Positions 45,699 through 55,150 are shown, counted from the first letter of the stretch. The stretch is 64,000 nucleotides of DNA from Alphaproteobacteria bacterium (GCA_017501665.1 JAFVWM010000036.1:1-64000); one strand, 5' to 3'. Notes: generated by a model from the letters alone, not told the origin. Numbers and translations: made by a program.

Positions 45699-47411
45699 AT
45701 GTCAGAATTAGGAACCATATATTCTTTTGTCGGCGGTAATAATAAAAATCGTATCGGAGGTAGTTGTTCGCTTTTAGAGCACAGGCACAGTGATCGCAAT
45801 CGCCCTACTCGCATTATGTTTGATTTGGGTGCTTTGTTTGCGCCGGAATACTGCTTGGATGTAGATGCCGCGATTCCCGATGTAAGGAAATACTTAGACA
45901 GTAAAACATCTCATGCTGAAGAAAGACTTGATGCCATATTTATTTCTCATGGTCATGAAGATCATATCGGCGGATTGGTGCATTTAGCACGCGCCGGTTA
46001 CTCATTTCCTCCGATACATGCTTCCGAAGGAACGTTAGAATTATTAAAAGCAGCCTTAATTGAAGCCGGTGTCGATTTGAACAAAGACGAATGGACAAAT
46101 AAATTTGTTGAAGTAAAAGCCGGTGAAACGGTGATCTTTGACGGCATTGAAATTGAGCCATTTAATGTGTCACACTCAACCGTAGGTGCCTTAGGATTTC
46201 ACTCACTTACTACCGTTAATGGTAAAGTTGAAGCCGGCATTTTACACCCCGGAGATTTTCGTTTAGGCGGTACACGTGTCGGTGAAGGTTTTGATGAAAA
46301 TAGTTTTAACGACTTATTAAAAAGAAAGCCGGTAACTCACGCCATTTTAGATTCCACATCTTCAGGATCAAGTGATGAATTTTCGGTTACACACGAAGAA
46401 GCTGTAAAAAATACTGTTGAAACATTAAGACAACATCCTGAAAAGCAAGTTGTTTCGGCGGTTATTTCACGTAGTATTCAAAACTTGGCCATTGATTTAG
46501 ATGCTGCCAGACAGACAGGTCGTAAAGTGTTTTTAGACGGTTATTGGGCTAAAATTGCTTATAAGGCCATGCAAACAACAGGTGTTAAAGAATTTGATAA
46601 TGTAGTATTTTTCGGATCCGTAAATGAATATAAAGCAAAATATCCGGAAACTAAAAGATATATCATTACCAGCGGAGCTTTTGCCGAATCTAAAAATGGT
46701 GCTAAATCAGGTCTTTATAAAATGTCGGAACAAGAAAAAATAAAATCGGCAAAAAACAAAAAAGGAAAAGAATTAAACCAAGCAAATTCATCAGGTCATC
46801 CTAATTTTAAAGTCGGTACCAATACTGTTATTTTGGCTCGTCAACGTTGTATTGAAGAACTTAATGGTAAGCAAGTTCGTGCCATGTATGCTCGTTTGGC
46901 AGCTTTGGGCTGTACTGTTATAGCCAATGATGCTGAAATACCTTTAGGCAATTACAAAACGGCCAAAATGCAACGAAGCGGTCATGCTACAAAAAATGAA
47001 ATCAAAAAGTTTGTAAAAATGATTATTGATGCTCAAAAAAAACCGGCTGATGTTACTTTTATCCCCACACATGGTAATCCTACTCAGTTGATAAATACGG
47101 CAAAAGCCGTAAAATCGGAAGGTGGCGGATTCTTCTTCGGTAATAATCTTGATGTTTTGAAATTAAGCAAAAATGAAACATCTAAAACAGATGTGTTGAC
47201 ACCTGATTTATGGATAGGCGTTTGTGAAGAAAAAGATAATGCATCGACATCATCTGTTTATAAATACATGTTAGTTGATGAAAATTTTGTAGTTAAAAAA
47301 GAATTGTTTGATGTTAAAGTAGAAGCAAAAGCTCGCAAAAATTCTTGGAATGCATTGAATAAACAATCAAATAATAATTTATTTAAAGGCAAAGATTATT
47401 ACTCAAAATAA
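45699..47411 (+). CDS. RNase J-like metallo-beta-lactamase ribonuclease
   Basis: A 570-residue MBL-fold enzyme with a beta-CASP insertion, resembling RNase J, an exo/endoribonuclease in RNA decay. The zinc motif HGHEDH is at 84-89; the later metal ligands appear in VSHST and HPGDF, the beta-CASP region around ILDSTSSGSS and ISRSIQNLAIDLDAA, and the C-terminal SGHATKNEIKKFV and IPTHGNPTQL. It differs from the usual RNase J in the N-terminus and in an insertion before SGHPNFKV. GGGAGAA precedes the ATG. An operator-like repeat lies upstream. Confidence 0.8.
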   Translation: MSELGTIYSFVGGNNKNRIGGSCSLLEHRHSDRNRPTRIMFDLGALFAPEYCLDVDAAIPDVRKYLDSKTSHAEERLDAIFISHGHEDHIGGLVHLARAGYSFPPIHASEGTLELLKAALIEAGVDLNKDEWTNKFVEVKAGETVIFDGIEIEPFNVSHSTVGALGFHSLTTVNGKVEAGILHPGDFRLGGTRVGEGFDENSFNDLLKRKPVTHAILDSTSSGSSDEFSVTHEEAVKNTVETLRQHPEKQVVSAVISRSIQNLAIDLDAARQTGRKVFLDGYWAKIAYKAMQTTGVKEFDNVVFFGSVNEYKAKYPETKRYIITSGAFAESKNGAKSGLYKMSEQEKIKSAKNKKGKELNQANSSGHPNFKVGTNTVILARQRCIEELNGKQVRAMYARLAALGCTVIANDAEIPLGNYKTAKMQRSGHATKNEIKKFVKMIIDAQKKPADVTFIPTHGNPTQLINTAKAVKSEGGGFFFGNNLDVLKLSKNETSKTDVLTPDLWIGVCEEKDNASTSSVYKYMLVDENFVVKKELFDVKVEAKARKNSWNALNKQSNNNLFKGKDYYSK

Positions 47412-47418
47412 AAATTAC

Positions 47419-47453
47419 AAAAAAAACTCACTTTTCAAAGTGAGTTTTTTTTG
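47419..47453. terminator. Bidirectional terminator
   Basis: AAAAAACTCACTT pairs with AAAGTGAGTTTTTT around a 3-base loop. It ends both the RNase J-like gene and the cold-shock gene. Confidence 0.9.
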
Positions 47454-47472
47454 ATCTTAATGAGATTGAAAG

Positions 47473-47685
47473 TTATTCAGCGTCAACCAATTTCAAGTTT
47501 CCGGCAACAGTTTTTTCTCTCTCTGTCTTAAGCTCATAACTTATTTTTGTGTTTTCCTTCAAAGTGTACATACCGGCTTCTTTAACAGCTGTAATGTGAA
47601 CAAACACATCATTTTCGCCCTCGTCAGGAGTAATAAAACCATATCCTTTTCTCTTGTTAAACCATTTAACTGTTCCTGTTGCCAT
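47473..47685 (-). CDS. Cold-shock protein, CspA family
   Basis: A 70-residue single-strand nucleic-acid-binding OB fold that melts mRNA structure. It has the RNP motifs [11 protein letters not shown] and [22 protein letters not shown] precedes the ATG. Its 5' untranslated region carries two adjacent perfect hairpins, listed separately. Confidence 0.95.
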   Translation of the reverse strand: MATGTVKWFNKRKGYGFITPDEGENDVFVHITAVKEAGMYTLKENTKISYELKTEREKTVAGNLKLVDAE

Positions 47686-47720
47686 CTCAAAATATCCTTC
47701 ATAAAAAAACAGGTTAATCC

Positions 47721-47750
47721 AAGGTCTTTTGACCTTGTGACCTTAGTCAC
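47721..47750 (-). promoter_or_regulatory. Two tandem hairpins in the cold-shock gene leader
   Basis: AAGGTC-TTTT-GACCTT (47721-47736) and GTGAC-CTTA-GTCAC (47737-47750) abut each other with no gap, 36-65 bases upstream of the ATG. In the minus-strand mRNA they form two stem-loops. A temperature-sensitive leader or a regulator site is plausible; csp mRNAs often have regulatory leaders. Confidence 0.5.
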
Positions 47751-47864
47751 ATAAAAAAGTCTAATACACATTTTTTTTAATATCAAGAATAATTTTATAC
47801 ATACTTGAATATCAACATTTCGATATTATTTTATATTTACATTAAACTGTCATGAGGGAAAATT

Positions 47865-48107
47865 ATGAGAAAATTAGCTTTATTGTTACTGCTTTTGCCG
47901 ACTTTTATAATGATTGTATCCGGAGCTGCAAACGCCCAAAGAAAAAATACAACATCTCACGAGATTAAAAAATTTGAAGAAAAAATCAACGATCATAAGA
48001 AAAATATTAAAAACTATAAAAAAGACACTGAAAAAGATTGTAATTGTGATTGTAAACACCATAAAAAGCACAAGAAAAAGCACCATAAAAAACACCATAA
48101 TGAGTAA
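47865..48107 (+). CDS. Small exported His/Lys/Cys-rich protein
   Basis: An 80-residue protein with a signal peptide ending near residue 24 (SGAANA then QRKN). The mature part is a short charged helix and a C-terminal tail in which CNCDCKHH is followed by repeated HKK units to the end. The tail suggests metal binding (Zn, Cu, Ni or Fe) outside the cytoplasm. GAGGG precedes the ATG. Low complexity makes homology hard to judge. Confidence 0.7.
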   Translation: MRKLALLLLLLPTFIMIVSGAANAQRKNTTSHEIKKFEEKINDHKKNIKNYKKDTEKDCNCDCKHHKKHKKKHHKKHHNE

Positions 48108-48159
48108 AAATATCTTTACCTTATAAAATTCTGTGTTATATTCCTTTCTTGCAAAACAA

Positions 48160-48184
48160 GCCCGCACCAATGGTGAGTGTGGGC
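48160..48184 (+). promoter_or_regulatory. Leader hairpin upstream of proS
   Basis: GCCCGCAC pairs with GTGTGGGC (one G.T pair), with an inner CACC-AAT-GGTG alternative. There is no T-run after it, so it is not a clear terminator; it may be a leader structure of proS. No T-box motif is seen. Confidence 0.45.
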
Positions 48185-48216
48185 ATTTCATTACGTTATG
48201 AAAAGGAATAAACAAA

Positions 48217-49734
48217 ATGACTATAAAAAAATTAAGAAAAGATAATTATCCCGAATGGTATCAATGTGTATTAGCCGAATCTGACATGGCCGAAAACTCC
48301 TCATCTCCCGGATGTATGGTGATTAAGCCTTGGGGATATGGAATATGGGAACGTATTCGAGATGTATTTGATGAAAAAATCAAATCAGCTGATCACGATA
48401 ACTGTTATTTCCCAATGTTTATTCCTTTATCATTCTTTCAAAAAGAAGCTGATCATGTTGAAGGATTCGCTAAAGAAATGGCTGTGGTAACACACTCTAG
48501 GTTAGCTTCGGAAAACGGAAAACTTAAACCGGCATCACCTTTGGAAGAGCCTTTGATTGTTCGCCCTACTTCCGAAACAATTATAGCTGATTCATTTTCC
48601 AAATGGGTAAAATCATATCGTGACTTACCGGTTTTGATTAACCAATGGGCAAATGTGGTTCGTTGGGAAATGCGTCCGCGTTTGTTTTTACGCACTCGTG
48701 AATTTTTATGGCAAGAAGGTCATACTGCTCACTCCACTTACGAAGAAGCCGAAGAAGAAACCAAATGGGCATTAGAAGCATATCGTGAGCTTAGCGAAGA
48801 TACATTGGCTATGCCGGTTATTGTCGGTATCAAACCTGAATATGACAAATTCCCTGGTGCTGTTAATACTTATTGTATTGAGGCAATGATGCAAGACGGT
48901 AAAGCTCTTCAAGCCGGAACATCTCACTTTTTAGGACAAAACTTTGCTAAGTCGGCAAATATTTCATTTGTAAACAAAAATAACCAACAAGAATATGCTT
49001 ATACAACATCTTGGGGTGTTTCAACCCGTCTGATCGGCGGCGTTATTATGACTCATGCCGATGACGAAGGTATGGTTACACCACCGAGAATTGCTCCTCA
49101 TCAAATTGTAATTATACCGGTTATTAAAAATGATGCTGACACTGATGTTGTTATGAATTATATCAAGTCCCTGCAAAAAGACTTGCAAAAGACCATGCCT
49201 TTTGGAGAAAAAATCAGAGTTAAACTTGATAAGCGAGACAAGTCATCTGTTGATAAATTCTGGGAATGGACCAGAAAAGGTGCTCCGATTATCTTAGAAG
49301 TTGGCAAACGTGATGTCGATTCCAATAATCTTATGGTAAAACAACGTATTTACATCAATACACCGGAAGGTAAACAAATTGTATCTCGTGATGAATTTAT
49401 TACTAACGTTGCTAAATACATTGAAAATATTCAACAAGTTATGTTTGATAGAGCTAAAGCACGTATGGATGCTAATATAAGAACCGATATTACAACCAAA
49501 GAAGAGTTTGCAAAATATTTTGAAAACTCTAATGAATGGATAGAAGACGGCAAACAAGGTAAAGTTGCCTTTGTTCGCGGTAAATGGTGTGGCGATGATG
49601 CAACGGAAGAAATATTAAAGTCAATGAAAATAACAATTCGTTGCATTCCGTTTGATCAATCAAATACCAAAGGTGAGTGTTTACTAACCGGCAAAGAAGC
49701 AACAATGGATGTTATTTACGCACGTTCATACTAA
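48217..49734 (+). CDS. proS: Prolyl-tRNA synthetase, archaeal/eukaryotic type
   Basis: Charges tRNA-Pro with proline. The 505 residues follow the ProS form seen in archaea, eukaryotes and some bacteria: an early catalytic start (KLRKDNYPEWYQCVLAESDM), motif 2 in LFLRTREFLWQEGHTAH, RPTSET, the TSWGVSTRLIGG motif 3 and a C-terminal domain ending in a terminal Tyr (VIYARSY) with a single-Cys WCGDD. It lacks the editing insertion of the standard bacterial form. Most alphaproteobacteria use a shorter bacterial ProS, so this is probably a horizontal acquisition. AAGGA precedes the ATG. Confidence 0.92.
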   Translation: MTIKKLRKDNYPEWYQCVLAESDMAENSSSPGCMVIKPWGYGIWERIRDVFDEKIKSADHDNCYFPMFIPLSFFQKEADHVEGFAKEMAVVTHSRLASENGKLKPASPLEEPLIVRPTSETIIADSFSKWVKSYRDLPVLINQWANVVRWEMRPRLFLRTREFLWQEGHTAHSTYEEAEEETKWALEAYRELSEDTLAMPVIVGIKPEYDKFPGAVNTYCIEAMMQDGKALQAGTSHFLGQNFAKSANISFVNKNNQQEYAYTTSWGVSTRLIGGVIMTHADDEGMVTPPRIAPHQIVIIPVIKNDADTDVVMNYIKSLQKDLQKTMPFGEKIRVKLDKRDKSSVDKFWEWTRKGAPIILEVGKRDVDSNNLMVKQRIYINTPEGKQIVSRDEFITNVAKYIENIQQVMFDRAKARMDANIRTDITTKEEFAKYFENSNEWIEDGKQGKVAFVRGKWCGDDATEEILKSMKITIRCIPFDQSNTKGECLLTGKEATMDVIYARSY

Positions 49735-49754
49735 GCCACTTTATTTAAAAACAA

Positions 49755-49797
49755 TATATTAAAGCTCGATTTTAAATTCGAGCTTTAATATTTTTTA
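49755..49797 (+). terminator. Terminator of proS
   Basis: ATATTAAAGCTCGA pairs with TCGAGCTTTAATAT, then a T-run. It lies about 20 bp after the proS stop. Confidence 0.9.
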
Positions 49798-50214
49798 AAC
49801 TGTTTAAATGAGATAATTACTCAATACGGGAATGATCAATCCGTATTTGTATAGTACTATATTAAAAAAGGAAACAACAGAAGTTGTCGATATCATAAAC
49901 TATACCGGTTCGACCAAGGGTGATAGTGTGTTAAAAATCAGTGGTAATGCAAACCAGACAACAATTGGCAGTAAATTCATTGTCGCTTGCCTCGCAATCG
50001 GCAAGTTCTATCTTGAGTTTGTTTTAGATAGATAAATCAATCAATCAATCAATCAATGTCATCGCCTGAGTGAGCTTGCGAACGAGGTTAGCGATCTTCA
50101 AATTAGTTTTAAAAACAAGGAAGATCCCTAGACCTCACTGCGTTCGGAGGGATGACGGATTAAATTTAAAATGTCACTCGCCTCGCAATCGGCAAACTTG
50201 ATTTTGAGATTATT
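49798..50214. repeat. Intergenic repeat mosaic, left member of an inverted pair
   Basis: No credible gene is present; a 67-codon frame at 49832-50035 is not supported. Three blocks, A 49862-49890, B 50087-50112 and C 50120-50155, recur in inverted orientation and mirrored order at 58705-59141. B is identical over 26 bases; C differs at one of 36; A differs by one base in an A-run. The phrase cctcgcaatcggcaa is repeated at 49990 and 50181. A four-base repeat lies at 50035-50057. Confidence 0.85.
50035..50057. repeat. AATC tetranucleotide microsatellite
   Basis: The unit AATC is repeated nearly six times inside the repeat mosaic. It is noncoding here. Confidence 0.9.
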
Positions 50215-50529
50215 CTAACCTTTTAGCTTATTTACGCATTGTTTTGATAAAGCTAGCACAGCTTCAAAATCATCATCTTGACTAATTTTATTTCGTCGTA
50301 TAAAACCGCATTTTTGACATTTATGAACAATGATATACTTACCTTCTTTTAAATCTAAATCAATAGGTTCCATCAACCCGCCACAAATTTCTGCTCTGTC
50401 TCCGGGATTAATGTCCACATGTTTTGAATACAAACAATTAGGGCAATGATTGGTATATCCGTTACCAACCACTATTTGTCCGCAATGCTCACATACAAAA
50501 TTTTCTTTTTTACGCTGAAACTGTTTCAT
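50215..50529 (-). CDS. RNHCP-domain protein
   Basis: A 104-residue zinc-ribbon-like protein. Cysteine pairs occur in CEHCG, CPNC and CQKCGF, and TNHCPNCLYSKHVD is the RNHCP signature after which the family is named. Function is unknown. It begins at the base next to the galE stop (TAGATG), so it is probably co-transcribed with galE. Confidence 0.85.
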   Translation of the reverse strand: MKQFQRKKENFVCEHCGQIVVGNGYTNHCPNCLYSKHVDINPGDRAEICGGLMEPIDLDLKEGKYIIVHKCQKCGFIRRNKISQDDDFEAVLALSKQCVNKLKG

Positions 50530-51543
50530 CTATTCGTATCCGTTAGGGTTATTCTTTTGCCAATTCCAAGAATCGAGGCACATATCTTCCAAATTATTTT
50601 CAGCCACCCAACCGAGTTCCTGTTTGGCCTTGGTCGCATCAGCATAGTTTATTGTTACATCCCCTTCTCTTCTCGGTGCAAATTTATAAGGAATTTTAAT
50701 ACCTGTTGCCTTTTCAAAAGTTTTTACCACGTCCAATACCGAACAACCGTTTCCTGTTCCCAAATTATAGATATTAAGTCCTTTATTTTCTACTATATTT
50801 TTAAGAGCGCATACGTGTCCTCTTGCTAAATCGACAACATGAATATAATCCCTCACACAAGTTCCGTCAGGAGTTTCATAATCATTTCCGAATATATTTA
50901 AACATTCTCTTTTTCCAACAGCAACTTGAGTAATATAAGGCATTAAGTTGTTTGGTATACCATTAGGATTTTCACCGATCTTAGAACTTTTATGAGCCCC
51001 TACCGGATTAAAATATCGCAATAATACAATATTCCATCGATTATTCGATTTATATAAATCAGATAATATTTGCTCAATCATAATTTTTGTATATCCGTAC
51101 GGATTTGTTCCCTTACCTATTTTGCAATCTTCTGTAATCGGCATTTTTTCAGGAACTCCGTAAACTGTTGCCGAGGATGAAAATATAATATTTTTACAAT
51201 TATATTTATTCATTATTTTCAACAAATTAAGAGTACCAACAACATTATTATCATAGTATAAAATCGGATTTAGTACTGATTCACCGACAGCTTTTAGTCC
51301 TGCAAAATGTATACAACAATCAAATACGTGATTTTTAAAAACTTCATTCATATCATCATAATTTCTGATATCAATATTATAAAATTCAACATTTTTGCCA
51401 GTAATTTCAAAAATTCGATTCAATACACAAGCATTTGAATTTGATAAATTGTCAACAATTACAACATCATGACCTGTTTCTAGAAGTTCAACAACTGTGT
51501 GAGACCCGATAAATCCCGTTCCACCTGTAACTAATATTTTCAT
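50530..51543 (-). CDS. galE: UDP-glucose 4-epimerase GalE
   Basis: Interconverts UDP-glucose and UDP-galactose (or their N-acetyl forms) for surface polysaccharides. I start at ATG 51543 because GAGGA has a 6-base gap there and none at the ATG two codons upstream. The 337 residues have the NAD motif GGTGFIGSH, Ser123/124 and the YxxxK pair Tyr149-Lys153, and NPVGAH. Upstream of the RNHCP gene with no gap. Confidence 0.95.
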   Translation of the reverse strand: MKILVTGGTGFIGSHTVVELLETGHDVVIVDNLSNSNACVLNRIFEITGKNVEFYNIDIRNYDDMNEVFKNHVFDCCIHFAGLKAVGESVLNPILYYDNNVVGTLNLLKIMNKYNCKNIIFSSSATVYGVPEKMPITEDCKIGKGTNPYGYTKIMIEQILSDLYKSNNRWNIVLLRYFNPVGAHKSSKIGENPNGIPNNLMPYITQVAVGKRECLNIFGNDYETPDGTCVRDYIHVVDLARGHVCALKNIVENKGLNIYNLGTGNGCSVLDVVKTFEKATGIKIPYKFAPRREGDVTINYADATKAKQELGWVAENNLEDMCLDSWNWQKNNPNGYE

Positions 51544-51614
51544 AAGCATTCCTCATTTTGTTTATATTATTTTATGATTATAACAAATACAGTTTTTTTC
51601 AAGCCTTAAAGACA

Positions 51615-52217
51615 CTATTTTTTCTTTAAACGAGCCACATTTGCAAATCTTTCTTTTATTTCATCAGGACAATAACAAACATAATTTACCTTTTCATCAT
51701 TCATATATAACTCTATTATTCCGCAACCTATTCCCATTTTTTTTGTTTGTCGAAAATCGTCAAAATGTTTTATTTGACTGGAATCAATAATTTTAACAAC
51801 AATTTTATTTACATCTCGATATAATTCTTTTTCAACAACGGCAACATGTCCGTATCGTCCTTTTTTATTCGGATTTATAAAAGCTATAATATCACCTGAT
51901 TTTAATTTTTCATTAAATGATAATTTTTGCCAACATGAGCATTTATCATCTCCGATAAAATTAAAAAAATCATAAAAATCAAACGAAAAAAGTCGTTTTA
52001 TTTGGCTTTTATCAACTGTTCTGTTTTCATACAAAAAATTATACACTTCGCCTCGAGCCTTAGGATTCGTCTTTTTCAACCAAAATTCAACCAACCCGGA
52101 ACAATCTACACTAAATACAAATTTTTTTCCGCGTTTATATATTAAATTATGATGTGAATATTTGGTTTTAATTTTATCACATTTGATAAGTTTTAAGATC
52201 TTATAAAGATAATTCAT
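51615..52217 (-). CDS. NlpC/P60-like cysteine peptidase
   Basis: A 200-residue papain-like fold protein. The nucleophile motif DCSGLVEFW lies near residue 38 and the histidine motif RYGHVAVV near 121. Such enzymes cut peptide stems of peptidoglycan or transfer acyl groups. I start at ATG 52217; the longer TTG frame from 52241 is implausible. No signal peptide follows this start. The C-terminal part holds VNYVCYCPDEI with further cysteines. No genetic partner is evident. Confidence 0.7.
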   Translation of the reverse strand: MNYLYKILKLIKCDKIKTKYSHHNLIYKRGKKFVFSVDCSGLVEFWLKKTNPKARGEVYNFLYENRTVDKSQIKRLFSFDFYDFFNFIGDDKCSCWQKLSFNEKLKSGDIIAFINPNKKGRYGHVAVVEKELYRDVNKIVVKIIDSSQIKHFDDFRQTKKMGIGCGIIELYMNDEKVNYVCYCPDEIKERFANVARLKKK

Positions 52218-52239
52218 CAAATATTTTCCACAAACACAC

Positions 52240-52266
52240 AAAAACGGGGGAAAACATCCCCCGTCT
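52240..52266 (-). terminator. Terminator of hup
   Basis: On the minus strand ACGGGGGA pairs with TTCCCCCGT-type arm, followed by TTTTG. It ends the HU gene. Confidence 0.85.
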
Positions 52267-52310
52267 TGTTATAAACTCAAATTCTCAAACTCCATGGTTT
52301 GAAAAATATA

Positions 52311-52583
52311 TTAGTTTACAGAGTCTTGCAAAGCTTTACCGGCTTTAAATTTAGCTTGTTTGCGAGCCGGAATTTTGATAGCAGCGCCTGTACGTGGGTT
52401 GCGACCAGTTGTAGCAGCTCTTTTAGAAACGGCAAAAGTACCGAAACCAACCAAGCGAACTTCATCACCTTTTTTCAAAGCGTTTGTGATAGAAGATACA
52501 AAAGCATCCAAAGCCTTAGCAGAATCAGTTTTTGTAAGGCCGGTTGAACTAGCAATGCTAGAAATCAATTCATTTTTATTCAC
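52311..52583 (-). CDS. hup: HU-family DNA-binding protein
   Basis: A 90-residue nucleoid protein that bends DNA as a dimer. It starts at GTG 52583 behind GAGGGAG. The arm motif RNPRTGAAIKIPARKQAKFKAGK carries the family signature. Following lon, it forms the common lon-hup pair, here with its own promoter region and a 248-bp gap to lon. It ends with a good terminator. Confidence 0.96.
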   Translation of the reverse strand: MNKNELISSIASSTGLTKTDSAKALDAFVSSITNALKKGDEVRLVGFGTFAVSKRAATTGRNPRTGAAIKIPARKQAKFKAGKALQDSVN

Positions 52584-52777
52584 GGTGAGGACTCCCTCTA
52601 ATATAAGTTATAAACAAATGAACTCAAGGCTACGCCTCGTTCACAAGAGAATTTGAACATTAAAAAATAAGACTGTCAAACAGTTTTGCTTAGTTTTTCA
52701 ACATTTTTGAGTTTTTTTATCTTTTTATCCACAGAAACCGCCATTTTACAAGGCTTTTTTTACTTTTTTTAATAAAC

Positions 52778-52812
52778 AAAAACCCGATTCTCACAAGATT
52801 CGGGCTTTTGCT
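52778..52812 (-). terminator. Terminator of lon
   Basis: A CCCGA/TCGGG stem with flanking T and A tracts lies 20 bp past the lon stop. Confidence 0.75.
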
Positions 52813-52831
52813 CAAGACTCGCAGATTCGCT

Positions 52832-55150
52832 TTACTTATTACGTTTTAACGCTATTTCTAAAACTTCTTTAACCTCAGAAACAGGTATAATATTCAAACC
52901 TTCTTTAACATTGTCGGGAATTTCAGCCAAATCTTTTTCATTATCCTTAGGAATAATAACCGTCTTAATTCCGCCTCTTAAGGCCGACAAAAGTTTTTCT
53001 TTTAATCCGCCGATAGGAAGAACTCTTCCTTGCAAGGTTATCTCACCGGTCATGGCAACATCTTTTTTAACCGGTGTTTTGGTTAATATGGAAACCAACG
53101 TTGTATACATTGCAATACCTGCCGATGGTCCGTCTTTAGGTGTAGCACCTTCCGGTACATGAATATGGATATCTGTTTTTTCAAATATTTCCGGATCAAT
53201 ACCAAGTTCTTTTGAGTGAGAACGCACGACCGAATAAGCAGTTTCGATAGATTCTTTCATAACTTCACCAAGCTTACCCGTTTGTTTGATAATACCCTTA
53301 CCCGGCATATCAACAGCTTCAATAAACAATATATCTCCGCCAACTTCAGTCCATGCCAAACCTGTGGTTACACCTATTTGATCATTTTGTTCTGCTTCAC
53401 CGAAGCGGTATTTAATAACGCCAAGATATTTATCCAAATTATCGGCAGAAACAATGATTGTTTGTTCACCGCATTTCTTATCCAATAATATCTCCTTTAC
53501 GGCCTTACGAGCAATTGTAGACAGCTCTCGTTCCAAATTACGCACACCGGCTTCTCGGGTATAGTAGCGGATAATATTACGAATAGCATCTTCGGTAATT
53601 TCCAATTCATTTTTCTTAACCGCGTTTTCTTTAAATATTTTAGGAATAAGATGACGTTTGGAAATTTCTATTTTTTCATCTTCTGTATAACCGGAAAGCC
53701 TGATAATTTCCATTCTATCAAGCAAAGGTCTGGGCATATCAAGCGAGTTTGCCGTTGTAACAAACATTACATCCGACAAATCATAATCAACTTCCAAATA
53801 ATGATCATTAAATGTTGCATTTTGTTCAGGATCCAACACCTCTAACAAAGCTGATGACGGATCGCCACGATAGTCATTACCCAATTTATCAATTTCATCG
53901 AATAAAAACAACGGATTTGTTGTACCGGCTTTTTTCATACCCTTTATAACCTTACCGGGCATAGAACCTATATAAGTTCTGCGATGACCTCTTATTTCAG
54001 CCTCATCACGCATACCGCCCAACGACGTTCTGACAAAAGCACGACCGGTTGCTTTAGCAATTGATTTTCCGAGCGATGTTTTACCAACTCCCGGAGGTCC
54101 GACCAAACACAAAATAGGTCCTCTAACCTTATCCGAACGAGCCAAAACTGCCAAAAATTCGATAATACGTTCTTTTACTTTATCCAGTCCGTAATGATCG
54201 GCATCCAAAACATCTCTGGCATATTGCAAATCACGATTGATTTTCGAACGTTTTTTCCATGGAATATCCAAAATCCAATCCAAATAATTACGGATAACCG
54301 TAGCTTCGGCAGAATTTGGTCCCATATTTTTCAACTTTTTAATTTCAGACAAAGCTCTATCTTTTGCTTCTTTCGAAAGTTTAGTATTTTCGATTCGTTT
54401 CATATAAGTTGAAATTTCATCTTCATCTTCATCACCGAGTTCTTTTTGAATAGCTTTCATTTGCTCATTCAAATAATATTCTTTTTGGCTTTTTTCCATT
54501 TGTTTTCTGACACGATTTCTGATGCGATTCTCAACCTCAAGCATGGTTATTTCAGCATCCATAAAACCGAGCAATAATTCAAAACGTTCCGATAAGGACT
54601 TACCTTCCAGCAACGCTTGTTTATCATTTATTTTCAAAGATAAATGAGATGCAATTGTATCGGCCAACTTTGTATAATCGGTAATTTGATTAACAGACAC
54701 TAAAACTTCGGGCGGTAATTTTTTTGACAATTTAACATATTCCTCAAATTGCGACAAAACCGCTCTGACAATTCCTTCCAATTCCGGATTATCCTCCGGT
54801 TTATCGGGATTAACCGTAATCTCGACCTCAATCATATCCTCACCGGAAATAATCTTATCAAGTTTTACTCGTTCAACCCCTTCAATAAGAGCCTTTACCG
54901 TTCCGTCTGGCAATTTTAATAACTGTAATACCGTTCCCAATGTACCCACATGAAAAATATCATCAGAATTAGGATCTTCTATTGTCGGATCTTTTTGAGT
55001 AACCAAAACAATATTTTGATCACCATCAACTACTTTTTGTAAAGCATTTATGGATTTATGTCTGCCAACAAAAAGCGGAACAATCATTTTCGGATAAACT
55101 ACAATATCACGAAGTGGAAGTAACGGATACTTATTCTTTTTTATTGCCAT
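52832..55150 (-). CDS. lon: ATP-dependent Lon protease
   Basis: Degrades misfolded and regulatory proteins in the cytoplasm. The 772-residue length is normal for bacterial Lon. It has an N-terminal substrate domain, Walker A GPPGVGKTS near 350, Walker B LFLFDEIDK and the protease Ser near 674 in PKDGPSAG with its Lys partner downstream. AGGTG precedes the ATG. A lon-hup tandem is common in proteobacteria. Confidence 0.97.
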   Translation of the reverse strand: MAIKKNKYPLLPLRDIVVYPKMIVPLFVGRHKSINALQKVVDGDQNIVLVTQKDPTIEDPNSDDIFHVGTLGTVLQLLKLPDGTVKALIEGVERVKLDKIISGEDMIEVEITVNPDKPEDNPELEGIVRAVLSQFEEYVKLSKKLPPEVLVSVNQITDYTKLADTIASHLSLKINDKQALLEGKSLSERFELLLGFMDAEITMLEVENRIRNRVRKQMEKSQKEYYLNEQMKAIQKELGDEDEDEISTYMKRIENTKLSKEAKDRALSEIKKLKNMGPNSAEATVIRNYLDWILDIPWKKRSKINRDLQYARDVLDADHYGLDKVKERIIEFLAVLARSDKVRGPILCLVGPPGVGKTSLGKSIAKATGRAFVRTSLGGMRDEAEIRGHRRTYIGSMPGKVIKGMKKAGTTNPLFLFDEIDKLGNDYRGDPSSALLEVLDPEQNATFNDHYLEVDYDLSDVMFVTTANSLDMPRPLLDRMEIIRLSGYTEDEKIEISKRHLIPKIFKENAVKKNELEITEDAIRNIIRYYTREAGVRNLERELSTIARKAVKEILLDKKCGEQTIIVSADNLDKYLGVIKYRFGEAEQNDQIGVTTGLAWTEVGGDILFIEAVDMPGKGIIKQTGKLGEVMKESIETAYSVVRSHSKELGIDPEIFEKTDIHIHVPEGATPKDGPSAGIAMYTTLVSILTKTPVKKDVAMTGEITLQGRVLPIGGLKEKLLSALRGGIKTVIIPKDNEKDLAEIPDNVKEGLNIIPVSEVKEVLEIALKRNK

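Noticed and set aside
47886..48215. Minus-strand frame opposite the His/Lys-rich gene
   Set aside because: Antisense to a gene with a clear signal peptide and ribosome site; its Phe/Val-rich composition is the mirror of the Lys/His codons.
48108..48216. T-box riboswitch upstream of proS
   Set aside because: There is a hairpin, but no T-box sequence or specifier loop is seen.
49832..50035. A 67-codon frame in the repeat mosaic
   Set aside because: It lies in noncoding repeat sequence, the inverted copy at 59.1 kb does not keep the frame, and no motif is visible.
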